This document shows positions 1 through 7,018 of a stretch of DNA of 11,270 bases, piece by piece. Where the stretch lies: positions 1 to 11,270 of the forward strand of contig BNZR01000045.1 of the NCBI GenBank assembly GCA_026001245.1. The letters run 5' to 3'. The translations under genes were made by a program, and so were the position numbers. This stretch comes from Clostridia bacterium. GTDB taxonomy: Bacteria; Bacillota_A; Clostridia; Oscillospirales; UBA929. Within the stretch, counting starts at the first letter, position 1, and each line of letters begins with the position of its first letter. The notes under the pieces were generated by a model. The model did not search any database. It was not told where the DNA came from and saw nothing but the letters and a program-made list of their open reading frames with translations.

Positions 1-30
1 AAACGCTCAGTCCTTTCCATCGTTCCTGTT

Positions 31-59
31 AGTATATCATAAAAACGCGGGGTTTTCAA
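31..59 (-). promoter_or_regulatory. Outward-facing sigma-A type promoter for a gene beyond the left edge
   Basis: Read on the minus strand, TTGAAA (59-54) is followed by a 17-base spacer and TATACT (36-31). A TG dinucleotide one base upstream of the -10 box makes an extended -10. Downstream on the same strand, AAAGGA (16-11) looks like a ribosome binding site. The start codon it would serve lies just outside the window, so the gene cannot be identified. Confidence 0.6.
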
Positions 60-93
60 GGTTAATATTGAGTTTTGGGAACAAATTTAAGGC

Positions 94-122
94 TTTACAA
101 AACCTTGCAAGTGTGATATAAT
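94..122 (+). promoter_or_regulatory. Promoter of the secreted protein/lipoprotein operon
   Basis: TTTACA (94-99) and a perfect TATAAT (117-122) are separated by 17 bases, with TG at 114-115 forming an extended -10. This is close to an ideal housekeeping sigma-factor promoter. It lies 32 bases upstream of the first start codon and is probably the promoter for the four genes up to the terminator at 4588-4624. No clear operator palindrome was seen around it. Confidence 0.8.
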
Positions 123-153
123 GTTATAAAATTCATATTTGGAGGGTGGACAC

Positions 154-2496
154 ATGAAAAAGACAAACCTAACCCGCACCCTATGCCTGTTGCTGTGCTT
201 CGCGCTGACGCTTGCGCTCGCGCCGCTTGCGGTCGCAGACGAAGCCCCAAATGTCCTCCCAACCGAGCTAACCGACCTGCGCGAGACCTACGCCAAACAC
301 TTCGACAACCACGACGACTCGTTCACCGCAATCGCCTACGCCTACCCCGTCCACAAAGAGTCCAACGGCCAGCTTGTCGAAATCGACAACACCTTGCAAT
401 CACAGGGAAACACGTTGCAAAACGTCAACGGACTGTTCGATGTGTCTTTCTCCATAGCGAACGGCACAAACACCATCTCACAAAACGGATACTCACTTTC
501 ATGGCAGCTTGACGGCTCGGCGCAACCCGCCGCGCAAATCGTCAACATGGTTGACCCCGACCCGTACGCCGCCAAAAAAGCCATCAGCCGCGTTACATAC
601 ACCGACGTTTTTCCGGGCATAGACCTGACCTACACCGTCAATCCGCTAAAAGTCAAGGAAGATATTGTTCTGAAATCACCGTCTAACATCAGCCAGTTTT
701 CGACACTAATTACCGCACAAGGCTTGACCCCGACACTGTTCGAAGACGGCTCTGTGTCGTTCACCTCCGGCAACTATGTGGAGATATTCGCGTTCCCCGC
801 CCCGTTTATGACTGACGCGGCGGACAACGAATCGCGGGACATCGCCGTCACGCTGACCCAAGAGGGCGAGCAATGGCGGTACACGCTGACGCCGAATTCC
901 CAGTGGCTGGCACAATCGCAGTACCCGGTTGTGCTTGACCCGACCGCTGTTCCGGTGACGAATACCAGCGCAAACGTCATGGATTCCTATACCTACGAGA
1001 ATTGCGCAGTATCCTTTGCAAACTCGCACAAGAACGATACAACTATGAAAGTTGGCAACTACTCCGGCCAGCCAAAAAGTCGCATGTTCATCAAGTTCAA
1101 GAATCTGCCCGACATGGGGACGAATAAACGCATAGACAGCACCGTTTTGAAGCTAACCGCCACGACCGGAACTTCAACATACGGCGCACTTCTCTGCGGT
1201 AACGTGACCACTGCGTGGGACTACAACAACTATACACAATCGGGCTTCCCTGCCCGGCCGACATCATCGACAGCTGCCTCCGGCACAATCAACACGGCGA
1301 ATCGAACCGCGAGCTTTGAGTTTTACCAAATTGCCAAGTATACGTGGTACGGCACTACCAACGGAACGGTATCAAATCCCTCCGCCACCCCTGCAAACAA
1401 CAAGGGCTTAGAGGTTCAATACTCCAACGAATCATTGGCCGATTACAATCAGTATTACACAGCGGAAGCCGCCAGCGGTCAGCCTACGTTGGTGATTACG
1501 TACACAAATCTGGCGCAGGCTGTTAATTTTACATCGTCCGTGCCAAGTACCTTGGCAAAAGGCTCATCAACTACGGTAGTCGCAACGGTAAGCCCGACCG
1601 CCACAAATGTCGTTTGGACTTCCAGCAACTACAATCGGGCGAGAATCGGCAGTAGTAGCAACACAGGTTCGTATACACAACCAAGCGGTAGCACAGTCGC
1701 GATATATGGTGTCGGAGAGGGCGCGGTGACTATTACCGCAAAATCCGAGACTAATACGACTGTTACCGCAACGTTTAGTTTCACGGTGCGACCTGTTACA
1801 TACGGCAATTTTAGTTATGGTACATTTGTAACTCCGGAGGATAGCTCGGCGCAGACTGCCAAAACTTTGAGCAACAGTAATTACAACACAATATCCACTA
1901 CTGCCGCGCATTTGTCATATTATGCCGCCGCTCAAGCGACCGCAGTCGGAGGCTTTCTTTTGAGTATGCCAGCTGCATGTTCGTTCTTAAGCCATTTTCT
2001 AGACAACACGGGAACGAATTATCTTATTGATTTTTCATACATGATCGCGGGAAATTCTGCTGCTTCCGCCCACGCAGTGGCCGATGTTAATGCTGCAATT
2101 AGTGCCGCAGAGTACTTTTTCAACTACTACTCAATTGTGAATTTTTCCAGCAACGTAGAGAGTGGTCGGAGCAGCTCTACAGGATCTGGAGACAGTACGA
2201 ATAACTGGTATAATGCAATTGGTCTATACCGAACTTGGTCCAACTGCACAGTCACTAAATCCGGTAGTTCATACACCATGATTGTCAAATACAACTTGAG
2301 GGATTTTTATGACTGGAATCCAACCAATACTAACCCTGCTCCACTAGTATCACCAGCTCAAATGAGTCTTTTACATAAAGCGGGTATTGCGCGAGAGTTT
2401 TATGTGTCGGGACAAGCCAAAATACAGGTTACATGGACAACAGGACAAACTGTGGGGACAGGTGCCAATTTAATATATGTACTGAATGAGGCATGA
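154..2496 (+). CDS. Secreted multidomain protein (DNRLRE-like, BIG2-like, toxin-like C-terminal module)
   Basis: This is a predicted exported protein of 780 residues. The ATG at 154 is preceded by GGAGG (141-145); an in-frame TTG at 139 is rejected because it sits before that site. Residues 1-28 form a signal peptide with a likely cleavage site AVA/DE. Residues 30-265 resemble the N-terminal part of clostridial RHS/WapA-like proteins (YPVH, EIDNTL, YTDVFPGIDLTY). Residues 270-452 look like a DNRLRE beta domain (RMFIKF near the front, LVITY at its end). Residues 456-550 look like a BIG2 Ig-like domain (VSPTATNVVWTSSN, GEGAVTITAKS). The tail, about 610-775, carries NWYNAIG around W685, DFYDWN (717-722) and LHKAGIAREF (740-749). 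As recalled, this pattern recurs at the C-termini of secreted polymorphic-toxin-like proteins. There are no RHS repeats, transmembrane anchor or LPXTG sorting motif. The 3' part is visibly more AT-rich than the 5' part. Domain calls are by eye, and toxin activity is inference. Three lipoprotein genes follow in the same operon. Confidence 0.85.
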   Translation: MKKTNLTRTLCLLLCFALTLALAPLAVADEAPNVLPTELTDLRETYAKHFDNHDDSFTAIAYAYPVHKESNGQLVEIDNTLQSQGNTLQNVNGLFDVSFSIANGTNTISQNGYSLSWQLDGSAQPAAQIVNMVDPDPYAAKKAISRVTYTDVFPGIDLTYTVNPLKVKEDIVLKSPSNISQFSTLITAQGLTPTLFEDGSVSFTSGNYVEIFAFPAPFMTDAADNESRDIAVTLTQEGEQWRYTLTPNSQWLAQSQYPVVLDPTAVPVTNTSANVMDSYTYENCAVSFANSHKNDTTMKVGNYSGQPKSRMFIKFKNLPDMGTNKRIDSTVLKLTATTGTSTYGALLCGNVTTAWDYNNYTQSGFPARPTSSTAASGTINTANRTASFEFYQIAKYTWYGTTNGTVSNPSATPANNKGLEVQYSNESLADYNQYYTAEAASGQPTLVITYTNLAQAVNFTSSVPSTLAKGSSTTVVATVSPTATNVVWTSSNYNRARIGSSSNTGSYTQPSGSTVAIYGVGEGAVTITAKSETNTTVTATFSFTVRPVTYGNFSYGTFVTPEDSSAQTAKTLSNSNYNTISTTAAHLSYYAAAQATAVGGFLLSMPAACSFLSHFLDNTGTNYLIDFSYMIAGNSAASAHAVADVNAAISAAEYFFNYYSIVNFSSNVESGRSSSTGSGDSTNNWYNAIGLYRTWSNCTVTKSGSSYTMIVKYNLRDFYDWNPTNTNPAPLVSPAQMSLLHKAGIAREFYVSGQAKIQVTWTTGQTVGTGANLIYVLNEA

Positions 2497-2514
2497 TGAA
2501 GGAGGGAAGCACCC

Positions 2515-2985
2515 ATGAAACGCCAGCTAATTTTGACCGCATCCGTCGCCATAATGCTATTGCTATCCGGGTGCTTCTCTCTTTTGCACCCGGAATACAA
2601 CACCACCGTATTCACCGACGAAAAAATCGCCATCTTGGAGGATTTGCTTCACTTCAAACTCCCCGAAGATATACAGTTAACCAAAATAAACTATCTAACC
2701 GGACAGGGAAGCGACGGCGACAGCTTTAGTTTGTATGTAAAATACAACCACGAGCGGTTTGATGACTACCTAAATGCGTTAGCTCATCCCATATCAGTTG
2801 TAAAAACCCCAATAGACGGCTACGAAAATCGAGGTTTTAAGTTCGTGTACAGTATTAACTGCGCTCTCCGCACAGAAGATTGGTATGTTTCTTCTGTCTA
2901 CTATTCAAACAAAGACGATGGGATTATTATTTCCTTGGCGACCAGCAAGGTTAGAGGGCAAAAAGAAGCGTTGTTGCAGGAATGA
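2515..2985 (+). CDS. Small predicted lipoprotein of unknown function
   Basis: This 156-residue protein has a lipoprotein signal peptide: a basic start (MKRQ), a hydrophobic stretch, and lipobox LSGC with Cys20 as the lipidated residue. The mature part of about 137 residues should be anchored on the outer face of the membrane. A strong AAGGAGG (2499-2505) precedes the ATG, and only 18 bases separate it from the secreted-protein gene, so the two are almost certainly co-transcribed. The mature region contains LEDLLHFKLPEDI and a mixed alpha/beta pattern, but I recognise no catalytic motif. Its position directly after a gene with a toxin-like C-terminus suggests a membrane-anchored immunity or partner protein. 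That is inference from context only. Confidence 0.8.
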   Translation: MKRQLILTASVAIMLLLSGCFSLLHPEYNTTVFTDEKIAILEDLLHFKLPEDIQLTKINYLTGQGSDGDSFSLYVKYNHERFDDYLNALAHPISVVKTPIDGYENRGFKFVYSINCALRTEDWYVSSVYYSNKDDGIIISLATSKVRGQKEALLQE

Positions 2986-3004
2986 TGTATAGGAGTGTCT
3001 AACT

Positions 3005-3781
3005 ATGAAAAGAACAATCAAATTACTGCTTAGCGTTGCCCTGTGCATATCCACAACGCTAGCGATTAGCGGTTGCGATAATCGTGGAACAACCGAGCAG
3101 CTACCGACACCAAGTCCGACCGAAACATTGGATTCTTCAGTTATGCGTCCCTACAAATATAATTCGGTTCACGCAAATAATATGACGGAGGTTAAAGCGT
3201 TCGTCAATACAAACAATCCCGATGAATTTTACGAGGGGCAATACAAAACCATGATAGAAGGTATTCTTGAAAAAGGATTTTTGTTAGAGCCGCGCTATGA
3301 CGAAAATCCCGTTTGGGAATTTCCTGTTACTCCGCGTGAAGACGGAGATCCTGTTTATCCGATTTGCTTGAAGTTTGAGCTGAATCTTGAAGGGGGCGGA
3401 TATTCCTTTGTCGTGAAAATTGAATCAACTCAAATCCTATTGCATATCTATCCTGTAGCTGAGAGCTATCAAGAAGTTGCCCGGAATAATCCCTTCCCTT
3501 GCCTATACGGGAAATATAGTGAACTCCGGACAGTTCAACGCGCTTTAGAGCTTGGGTGGACGGATGTCTCCCAACAATTCAATAACAATGCTTGGGGAAC
3601 GGTGCTTTACCTACAACGAGGTCCTGATTCAAATAATCCTACAGCAGATGCAGATTCAATATGTTTCCTATACGAGGGGCATATGGTTTATTTGCTCTCC
3701 TATCATCAAAATCCCGAAGACCCCGCCGTTACCGCACTTCAACTCGCGCAACACCTAACGTTCGAGAAGATATTTCTGTGA
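3005..3781 (+). CDS. Predicted lipoprotein of unknown function, paralog of the next gene
   Basis: This 258-residue protein carries lipobox ISGC with Cys24 as the anchor, then a short Pro/Ser/Thr-rich linker (TPSPTETL) typical of surface lipoproteins. AGGAG (2991-2995) lies 9 bases before the ATG, and the gap from the previous gene is 19 bases. The mature domain has no recognised catalytic motif. Its overall plan and C-terminal end (AQHLTFEKIFL) resemble those of the next lipoprotein (FSQLSFEQIPI), which has the same length, so the two probably arose by an old duplication. The gene is visibly more AT-rich than the transport and glycolysis genes downstream, in line with the accessory nature of this operon. 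A role as immunity protein or surface partner of the secreted protein is possible but unproven. Confidence 0.8.
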   Translation: MKRTIKLLLSVALCISTTLAISGCDNRGTTEQLPTPSPTETLDSSVMRPYKYNSVHANNMTEVKAFVNTNNPDEFYEGQYKTMIEGILEKGFLLEPRYDENPVWEFPVTPREDGDPVYPICLKFELNLEGGGYSFVVKIESTQILLHIYPVAESYQEVARNNPFPCLYGKYSELRTVQRALELGWTDVSQQFNNNAWGTVLYLQRGPDSNNPTADADSICFLYEGHMVYLLSYHQNPEDPAVTALQLAQHLTFEKIFL

Positions 3782-3797
3782 AAAAAGAGGAGCATCA

Positions 3798-4574
3798 ATG
3801 AAAAAGCTAATATCAATTCCGCTGATCTGCCTGTTGATTTTCTGCGCGGCTTGCTCCCCGGAGACAAACCCCAGTCCCTCTGTTCAACCCGTAACTGATA
3901 CCCCATCACCTACCACTTCAAACAGCGACGACAGCTATCACGGCAACACGCTTCCCGAAGTTCTAATGCCCTACTATTTCTCCAACTATCAGCAATTAGC
4001 CGATTCTTTGCGTGCGGACAATGCGACTATATTTTCCCCTGACCGCTTAACCACAATCGAGGAGGTTGAAAAACAACCCGGTGCTTTTGCTTTGTTTTTG
4101 CAAAGAGTACGCAGTGCGGGGGTATTCAAGCCAATGTTTGCCGGTGCGGACATTACGTTGGAACAGCGCGAGGGCTACTCGATAATTTCATTAATTCCCT
4201 CTGATTTTTTGAAACGCCCCGCAATATACATCCGCCCGACCATCGCCGCCGGAAATTTGCCAAGTTTAATATTTTTCTCATATCTAAGTGACGAAGAGAA
4301 AATATCAGCAACGGACATCCCGCTGTCGCAGTTGCTACAGCAAATTGATCCGCAATATCCGCAATATCCGATGGCGAATTCAGCTCAGGCGATCACTTTA
4401 CAACTAGCGGGCCGCACCGCTCCCGCGCTGATATACACCCCTGAGGACGACCCCAGGACACACATTTTCTTCCCGTATGACGATATCCTTGTGTCGGCTT
4501 GGTATGACCCGGCGGTGTGTTCGCTTGAATGGTTTTCGCAACTTTCATTTGAGCAAATACCTATCCCGCAATAA
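3798..4574 (+). CDS. Predicted lipoprotein of unknown function, paralog of the previous gene
   Basis: This is a 258-residue lipoprotein with lipobox CAAC (Cys19) and a long Ser/Pro/Thr-rich linker up to about residue 48, consistent with a tether to the membrane. GAGGAG (3787-3792) lies 5 bases before the ATG, and 16 bases separate it from the preceding gene. It is the last gene of the operon; the terminator hairpin starts 13 bases after its stop. The short repeat PQYPQYP comes from a 9-base duplication near 4350-4367. The mature region shares layout and a similar C-terminal motif with the preceding lipoprotein but has diverged strongly. I recognise no enzyme motif, so its function is unknown. 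Confidence 0.8.
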   Translation: MKKLISIPLICLLIFCAACSPETNPSPSVQPVTDTPSPTTSNSDDSYHGNTLPEVLMPYYFSNYQQLADSLRADNATIFSPDRLTTIEEVEKQPGAFALFLQRVRSAGVFKPMFAGADITLEQREGYSIISLIPSDFLKRPAIYIRPTIAAGNLPSLIFFSYLSDEEKISATDIPLSQLLQQIDPQYPQYPMANSAQAITLQLAGRTAPALIYTPEDDPRTHIFFPYDDILVSAWYDPAVCSLEWFSQLSFEQIPIPQ

Positions 4575-4587
4575 CCTCACCCCGCCC

Positions 4588-4624
4588 AAAAAAATCCCTC
4601 ACGTAACCCGTGAGGGATTTTTTT
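4588..4624 (+). terminator. Strong intrinsic terminator, potentially bidirectional
   Basis: A perfect inverted repeat pairs 4588-4603 with 4609-4624 around the 5-base loop TAACC. The core ATCCCTCACG / CGTGAGGGAT is flanked by seven A on the left and seven T on the right, so the structure has a T-tract when read from either strand. It ends the lipoprotein operon just after its last stop codon. Confidence 0.92.
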
Positions 4625-4636
4625 ACGTCAAACCCC

Positions 4637-4665
4637 TAGACTACGCGCCCGATTTGTGATATTAT
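4637..4665 (+). promoter_or_regulatory. Promoter of the metal-transport operon
   Basis: TATTAT (4660-4665) has TG at 4657-4658, an extended -10. A weak -35, TAGACT (4637-4642), lies 17 bases upstream. The arrangement closely mirrors the promoter at 94-122. No palindrome resembling a Zur or MntR/DtxR operator was seen by eye between the terminator and the start codon, so metal regulation cannot be shown from this stretch. Confidence 0.6.
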
Positions 4666-4691
4666 AAACGCTGGACTATTGGGAGGGACAC

Positions 4692-5525
4692 ATGAAAAAA
4701 ATCGTATCTGTTATCTGTTATCTGTTATCCGTTATCTGCATACTGACCGCCTGCTCCGCCGCGCCCGCAACCACAAACAAGCGCGTGGTCTGCACCTTTT
4801 ACCCCGTCTACTTGGCGGCGGCCAACCTCACTCGCGGCACGGACGTTGAGGTCAGTCTGCTAACCGCGCCCACGGCGGGCTGTCTGCACGACTACCAGCT
4901 AACCCCCGCCGAGCTGACCGCGCTGTCCAAGGCCGACCTTGTGCTGGCCGTTGGCGGCGGCATGGAGAATTTTCTGTCCCGCGTCACCGAAGCCTATCCA
5001 AAGCTGGACTTGAAGGACTGCTCCGCCGGGATTGAGCTGATCCCCGAAAACGCCCACTATTGGGTCTACGCCGAGGATTACATCGCGATGGTCAAAAATA
5101 TCGCCAAATATCTGAACGTGGACGAAAACGCCAACGGCTACCTGTCCGAAATCGAAGCCCTGCGCGATGAGCTGGAGGTCATACGTGATTTGCCCGACAA
5201 AAACATCGTCACCTTTCACGAGGCCTTTGACTACTGGGAACGCTACGGCCTTAACATCGCCGCCGCGATAGAGCGCGAACCCGGCACCGAACCAACCCCC
5301 GGCGAGCTTGCGGACACGATCAACATCGTCAAGGCTTTGGGCATTAAAGCTCTGTTCGCCGAGCCGCAATACCCGGACAACGCCGCGCTTACCATCGCCC
5401 GCGAGACGGGCGCGACTGTATATTCCCTTGACCCCGTGGCCTCCGGCCCCTTGGACGAGCTGGACTACTATCAGGTGAAAATGCGCAAAAATCTGGCGAC
5501 GCTTAAGCTCGCGCTTGGGGGTTAA
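4692..5525 (+). CDS. znuA: Metal-binding lipoprotein of a zinc (or manganese) ABC transporter, ZnuA/AdcA/TroA family
   Basis: This is the substrate-binding component (cluster A-1 family) that captures Zn2+ or Mn2+ outside the membrane and hands it to the permease. It is 277 residues long, with lipobox LTAC and Cys21 as the lipid anchor. GGAGG (4682-4686) precedes the ATG. The expected metal ligands are visible: His66 (GCLHDY, matching the family's PH-Y motif), His122 (NAHYW), His176 (FHEAFDYWERYGL) and Asp247 (SLDPVASGP). A His at the third position, where manganese-specific PsaA-type proteins have Glu, favours zinc or TroA-like mixed specificity. The His-rich loop of many ZnuA proteins is absent. 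The ATPase and permease genes follow directly. The signal-peptide codons contain a heptanucleotide tandem repeat (4704-4738), giving the peptide repeat SVICYLLSVIC. Confidence 0.9.
   Translation: MKKIVSVICYLLSVICILTACSAAPATTNKRVVCTFYPVYLAAANLTRGTDVEVSLLTAPTAGCLHDYQLTPAELTALSKADLVLAVGGGMENFLSRVTEAYPKLDLKDCSAGIELIPENAHYWVYAEDYIAMVKNIAKYLNVDENANGYLSEIEALRDELEVIRDLPDKNIVTFHEAFDYWERYGLNIAAAIEREPGTEPTPGELADTINIVKALGIKALFAEPQYPDNAALTIARETGATVYSLDPVASGPLDELDYYQVKMRKNLATLKLALGG
4704..4738 (+). repeat. Heptanucleotide tandem repeat, five units of TTATCTG
   Basis: Five head-to-tail 7-base units fill this stretch: GTATCTG, TTATCTG, TTATCTG, TTATCCG, TTATCTG. The first and fourth each differ from the consensus by one base. 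The array lies within codons 5-16 of the binding-protein signal peptide. Because seven is not a multiple of three, gain or loss of one unit would shift the reading frame; a change of three units would keep it. Confidence 0.9.
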
Positions 5526-5529
5526 GGCC

Positions 5530-6228
5530 GTGCATTGTCTGACTACGGTATCCGGGCTTGGCGTGAAGCTTGGCCGCAACGAGCTGCTGCGCGGCGTGGA
5601 CTTTGACCTGCATTGCGGTCAACTCACCGCGCTGATAGGCCGCAACGGCGCGGGCAAGACCACGCTCCTGCGCGCTTTGCTGGGGCAGACCCCGCACACG
5701 GGTACGGTCAACTTCACGCGGCAGGACACGCCCGGCCGTCTCACGCTGGGCTACGTCCCGCAACGCGTGCCGCTGGACGCGAACTCCCCCACCTCCGTGC
5801 ACGACCTGTTCACGCTAAGCGGCGCGATCCCGGCTTTTCTGCCGCCCCGCAAAGCCCGAAAGCGGCAAATCGCGGACATGCTGAACGTGTTCGGCGCTGA
5901 GGATTTAATCGACCGCCGTCTGTGCGAGTTAAGCGGCGGCGAGTGGCAACGCGTAATGCTGGCGGCGGCCACAAACCCCGCGCCGGATCTGCTGATACTG
6001 GACGAGCCGTCGGCGGGAGTTGACGCGGCGGGGCTTACCCCGCTGTATGAAAACATCGACAAGCTAAAACGCGAGCGCGACATGGCGGTGCTGATGGTCT
6101 CGCACGATTTCGCACTGCTTTCAAAATACGCCGACCATGTGCTGTTGCTTGACGGCTGTATAAAGGCCGCCGGAGCGCCCGAAAAGGTGTTCAATTCCCC
6201 GGAATTCAAGGAGTTATTTAATGTTTGA
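5530..6228 (+). CDS. znuC: ATP-binding subunit of the zinc/manganese ABC transporter
   Basis: This cytoplasmic ATPase powers metal import with the binding protein and permease encoded on either side. From the GTG at 5530 it is 232 residues, normal for ZnuC/AdcC/MntB-type subunits. All ABC motifs are present: Walker A GRNGAGKTT (37-45), Q-loop Gln78 (YVPQ), signature LSGGEWQR (134-141), Walker B LLILDEP (154-160), D-loop SAGVD and switch His192 (VSHD). The start is uncertain. GTG 5530 lies 4 bases after the binding-protein stop with only a weak G-rich upstream site, while an in-frame TTG at 5515 would overlap the previous gene by 11 bases and add five residues. The 3' end overlaps the permease start by 8 bases, which suggests translational coupling. 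Confidence 0.92.
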   Translation: MHCLTTVSGLGVKLGRNELLRGVDFDLHCGQLTALIGRNGAGKTTLLRALLGQTPHTGTVNFTRQDTPGRLTLGYVPQRVPLDANSPTSVHDLFTLSGAIPAFLPPRKARKRQIADMLNVFGAEDLIDRRLCELSGGEWQRVMLAAATNPAPDLLILDEPSAGVDAAGLTPLYENIDKLKRERDMAVLMVSHDFALLSKYADHVLLLDGCIKAAGAPEKVFNSPEFKELFNV

Positions 6229-7018
6229 GCTGGAATTTATGCGTATCGCGCTAATCGCGCTGTTGCTGATTACCCCGCTGTTGGGACTGCTGGGCACGGT
6301 AGTGGTGGAAAGCAAGCTGGCGTTTTTCTCTGACGCGCTGGGGCATTCCGCGCTGACGGGTGTGGCCATCGGCTCGATTTTCGGTATCGCCCGCCCCGGT
6401 GTCGCCATGACGCTGTTCGCGCTGGTGTTCGCCCTAGTACTTGACCGCATACGCCGCTCGCAGGTCGCTTCAAGTGACACGGTTATCTCCGTGTTTTCCT
6501 CCACGGCCATCGCGCTGGGGCTGGTGCTGTTATCGGGCGGCGGCGGGTTTAACAAGTTCTCGACCTATCTAATCGGCGATATATTGACGATAAGCCGGGG
6601 CGATTTGTGGTACTTGTCCGCGTTGCTCGCGCCCGTGCTGTTGTACTGGTTCTTCTGCTTTAACAAGCTGGCTCTGATAAGCGTGTCGCCGCTGTTGGCC
6701 GCAAGTAAGGGCGTGCGCGTAAATCTGCACCAGACAATCTTTTTGCTGGTTCTGACCGTGGTCGTAATGTCCTCAATCCGCTGGGTTGGGGTGCTTATGA
6801 TAAACTCGTTGCTTATACTGCCGCCCGCCGCGGCGCGGAACATTTCCCGCAACTTGCGCACGTATCAACTGCTTAGCGTGGTGTTCGCGCTAGTCGCGGG
6901 GGTTGCGGGGCTTGGGCTGTCCTACGCCATCAACACCGCCACGGGGCCCACAATCGCGCTTATCGGCGCGGCGATGTTTTTCGTCACCTACGCCCTGCGC
7001 GGAAAGGCAAAGGCATGA
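6221..7018 (+). CDS. znuB: Membrane permease of the zinc/manganese ABC transporter (ABC-3 family)
   Basis: This integral membrane protein of 265 residues forms the channel half of the metal importer. It has about eight or nine hydrophobic segments, with clear ones near residues 6-28, 40-73, 85-104, 127-145, 168-200, 215-237 and 240-258. Family hallmarks include SDALGHSALTGVAIG near residue 37, and GVLMINSLLILPPAAARN, matching the conserved cytoplasmic-loop region of ABC-3 permeases. AAGGAG (6208-6213) sits 7 bases before the ATG and inside the end of the ATPase gene. Its last codons overlap the next gene by four bases (ATGA at 7015). Zinc rather than manganese as substrate is inferred from the binding-protein ligands, not from the permease itself. 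Confidence 0.92.
   Translation: MFELEFMRIALIALLLITPLLGLLGTVVVESKLAFFSDALGHSALTGVAIGSIFGIARPGVAMTLFALVFALVLDRIRRSQVASSDTVISVFSSTAIALGLVLLSGGGGFNKFSTYLIGDILTISRGDLWYLSALLAPVLLYWFFCFNKLALISVSPLLAASKGVRVNLHQTIFLLVLTVVVMSSIRWVGVLMINSLLILPPAAARNISRNLRTYQLLSVVFALVAGVAGLGLSYAINTATGPTIALIGAAMFFVTYALRGKAKA

Noticed and set aside
90..105. AAGG...CCTT short inverted repeat around the first -35 box, as an operator
   Set aside because: The four-base arms are too short to separate from chance, and no matching site was seen elsewhere.
139..153. TTG start extending the secreted protein by five residues
   Set aside because: It overlaps the GGAGG ribosome site and places extra acidic residues before a classic signal peptide; the ATG at 154 fits much better.
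4350..4367. Two copies of CCGCAATAT in the last lipoprotein gene
   Set aside because: This is only two 9-base units, in frame and giving PQYPQYP; too short to call a repeat locus.
4899..5579. 226-residue open frame on the minus strand
   Set aside because: It lies opposite the binding-protein gene in GC-rich codons, has no ribosome site or recognisable domain, and is a mirror artefact of the real gene.
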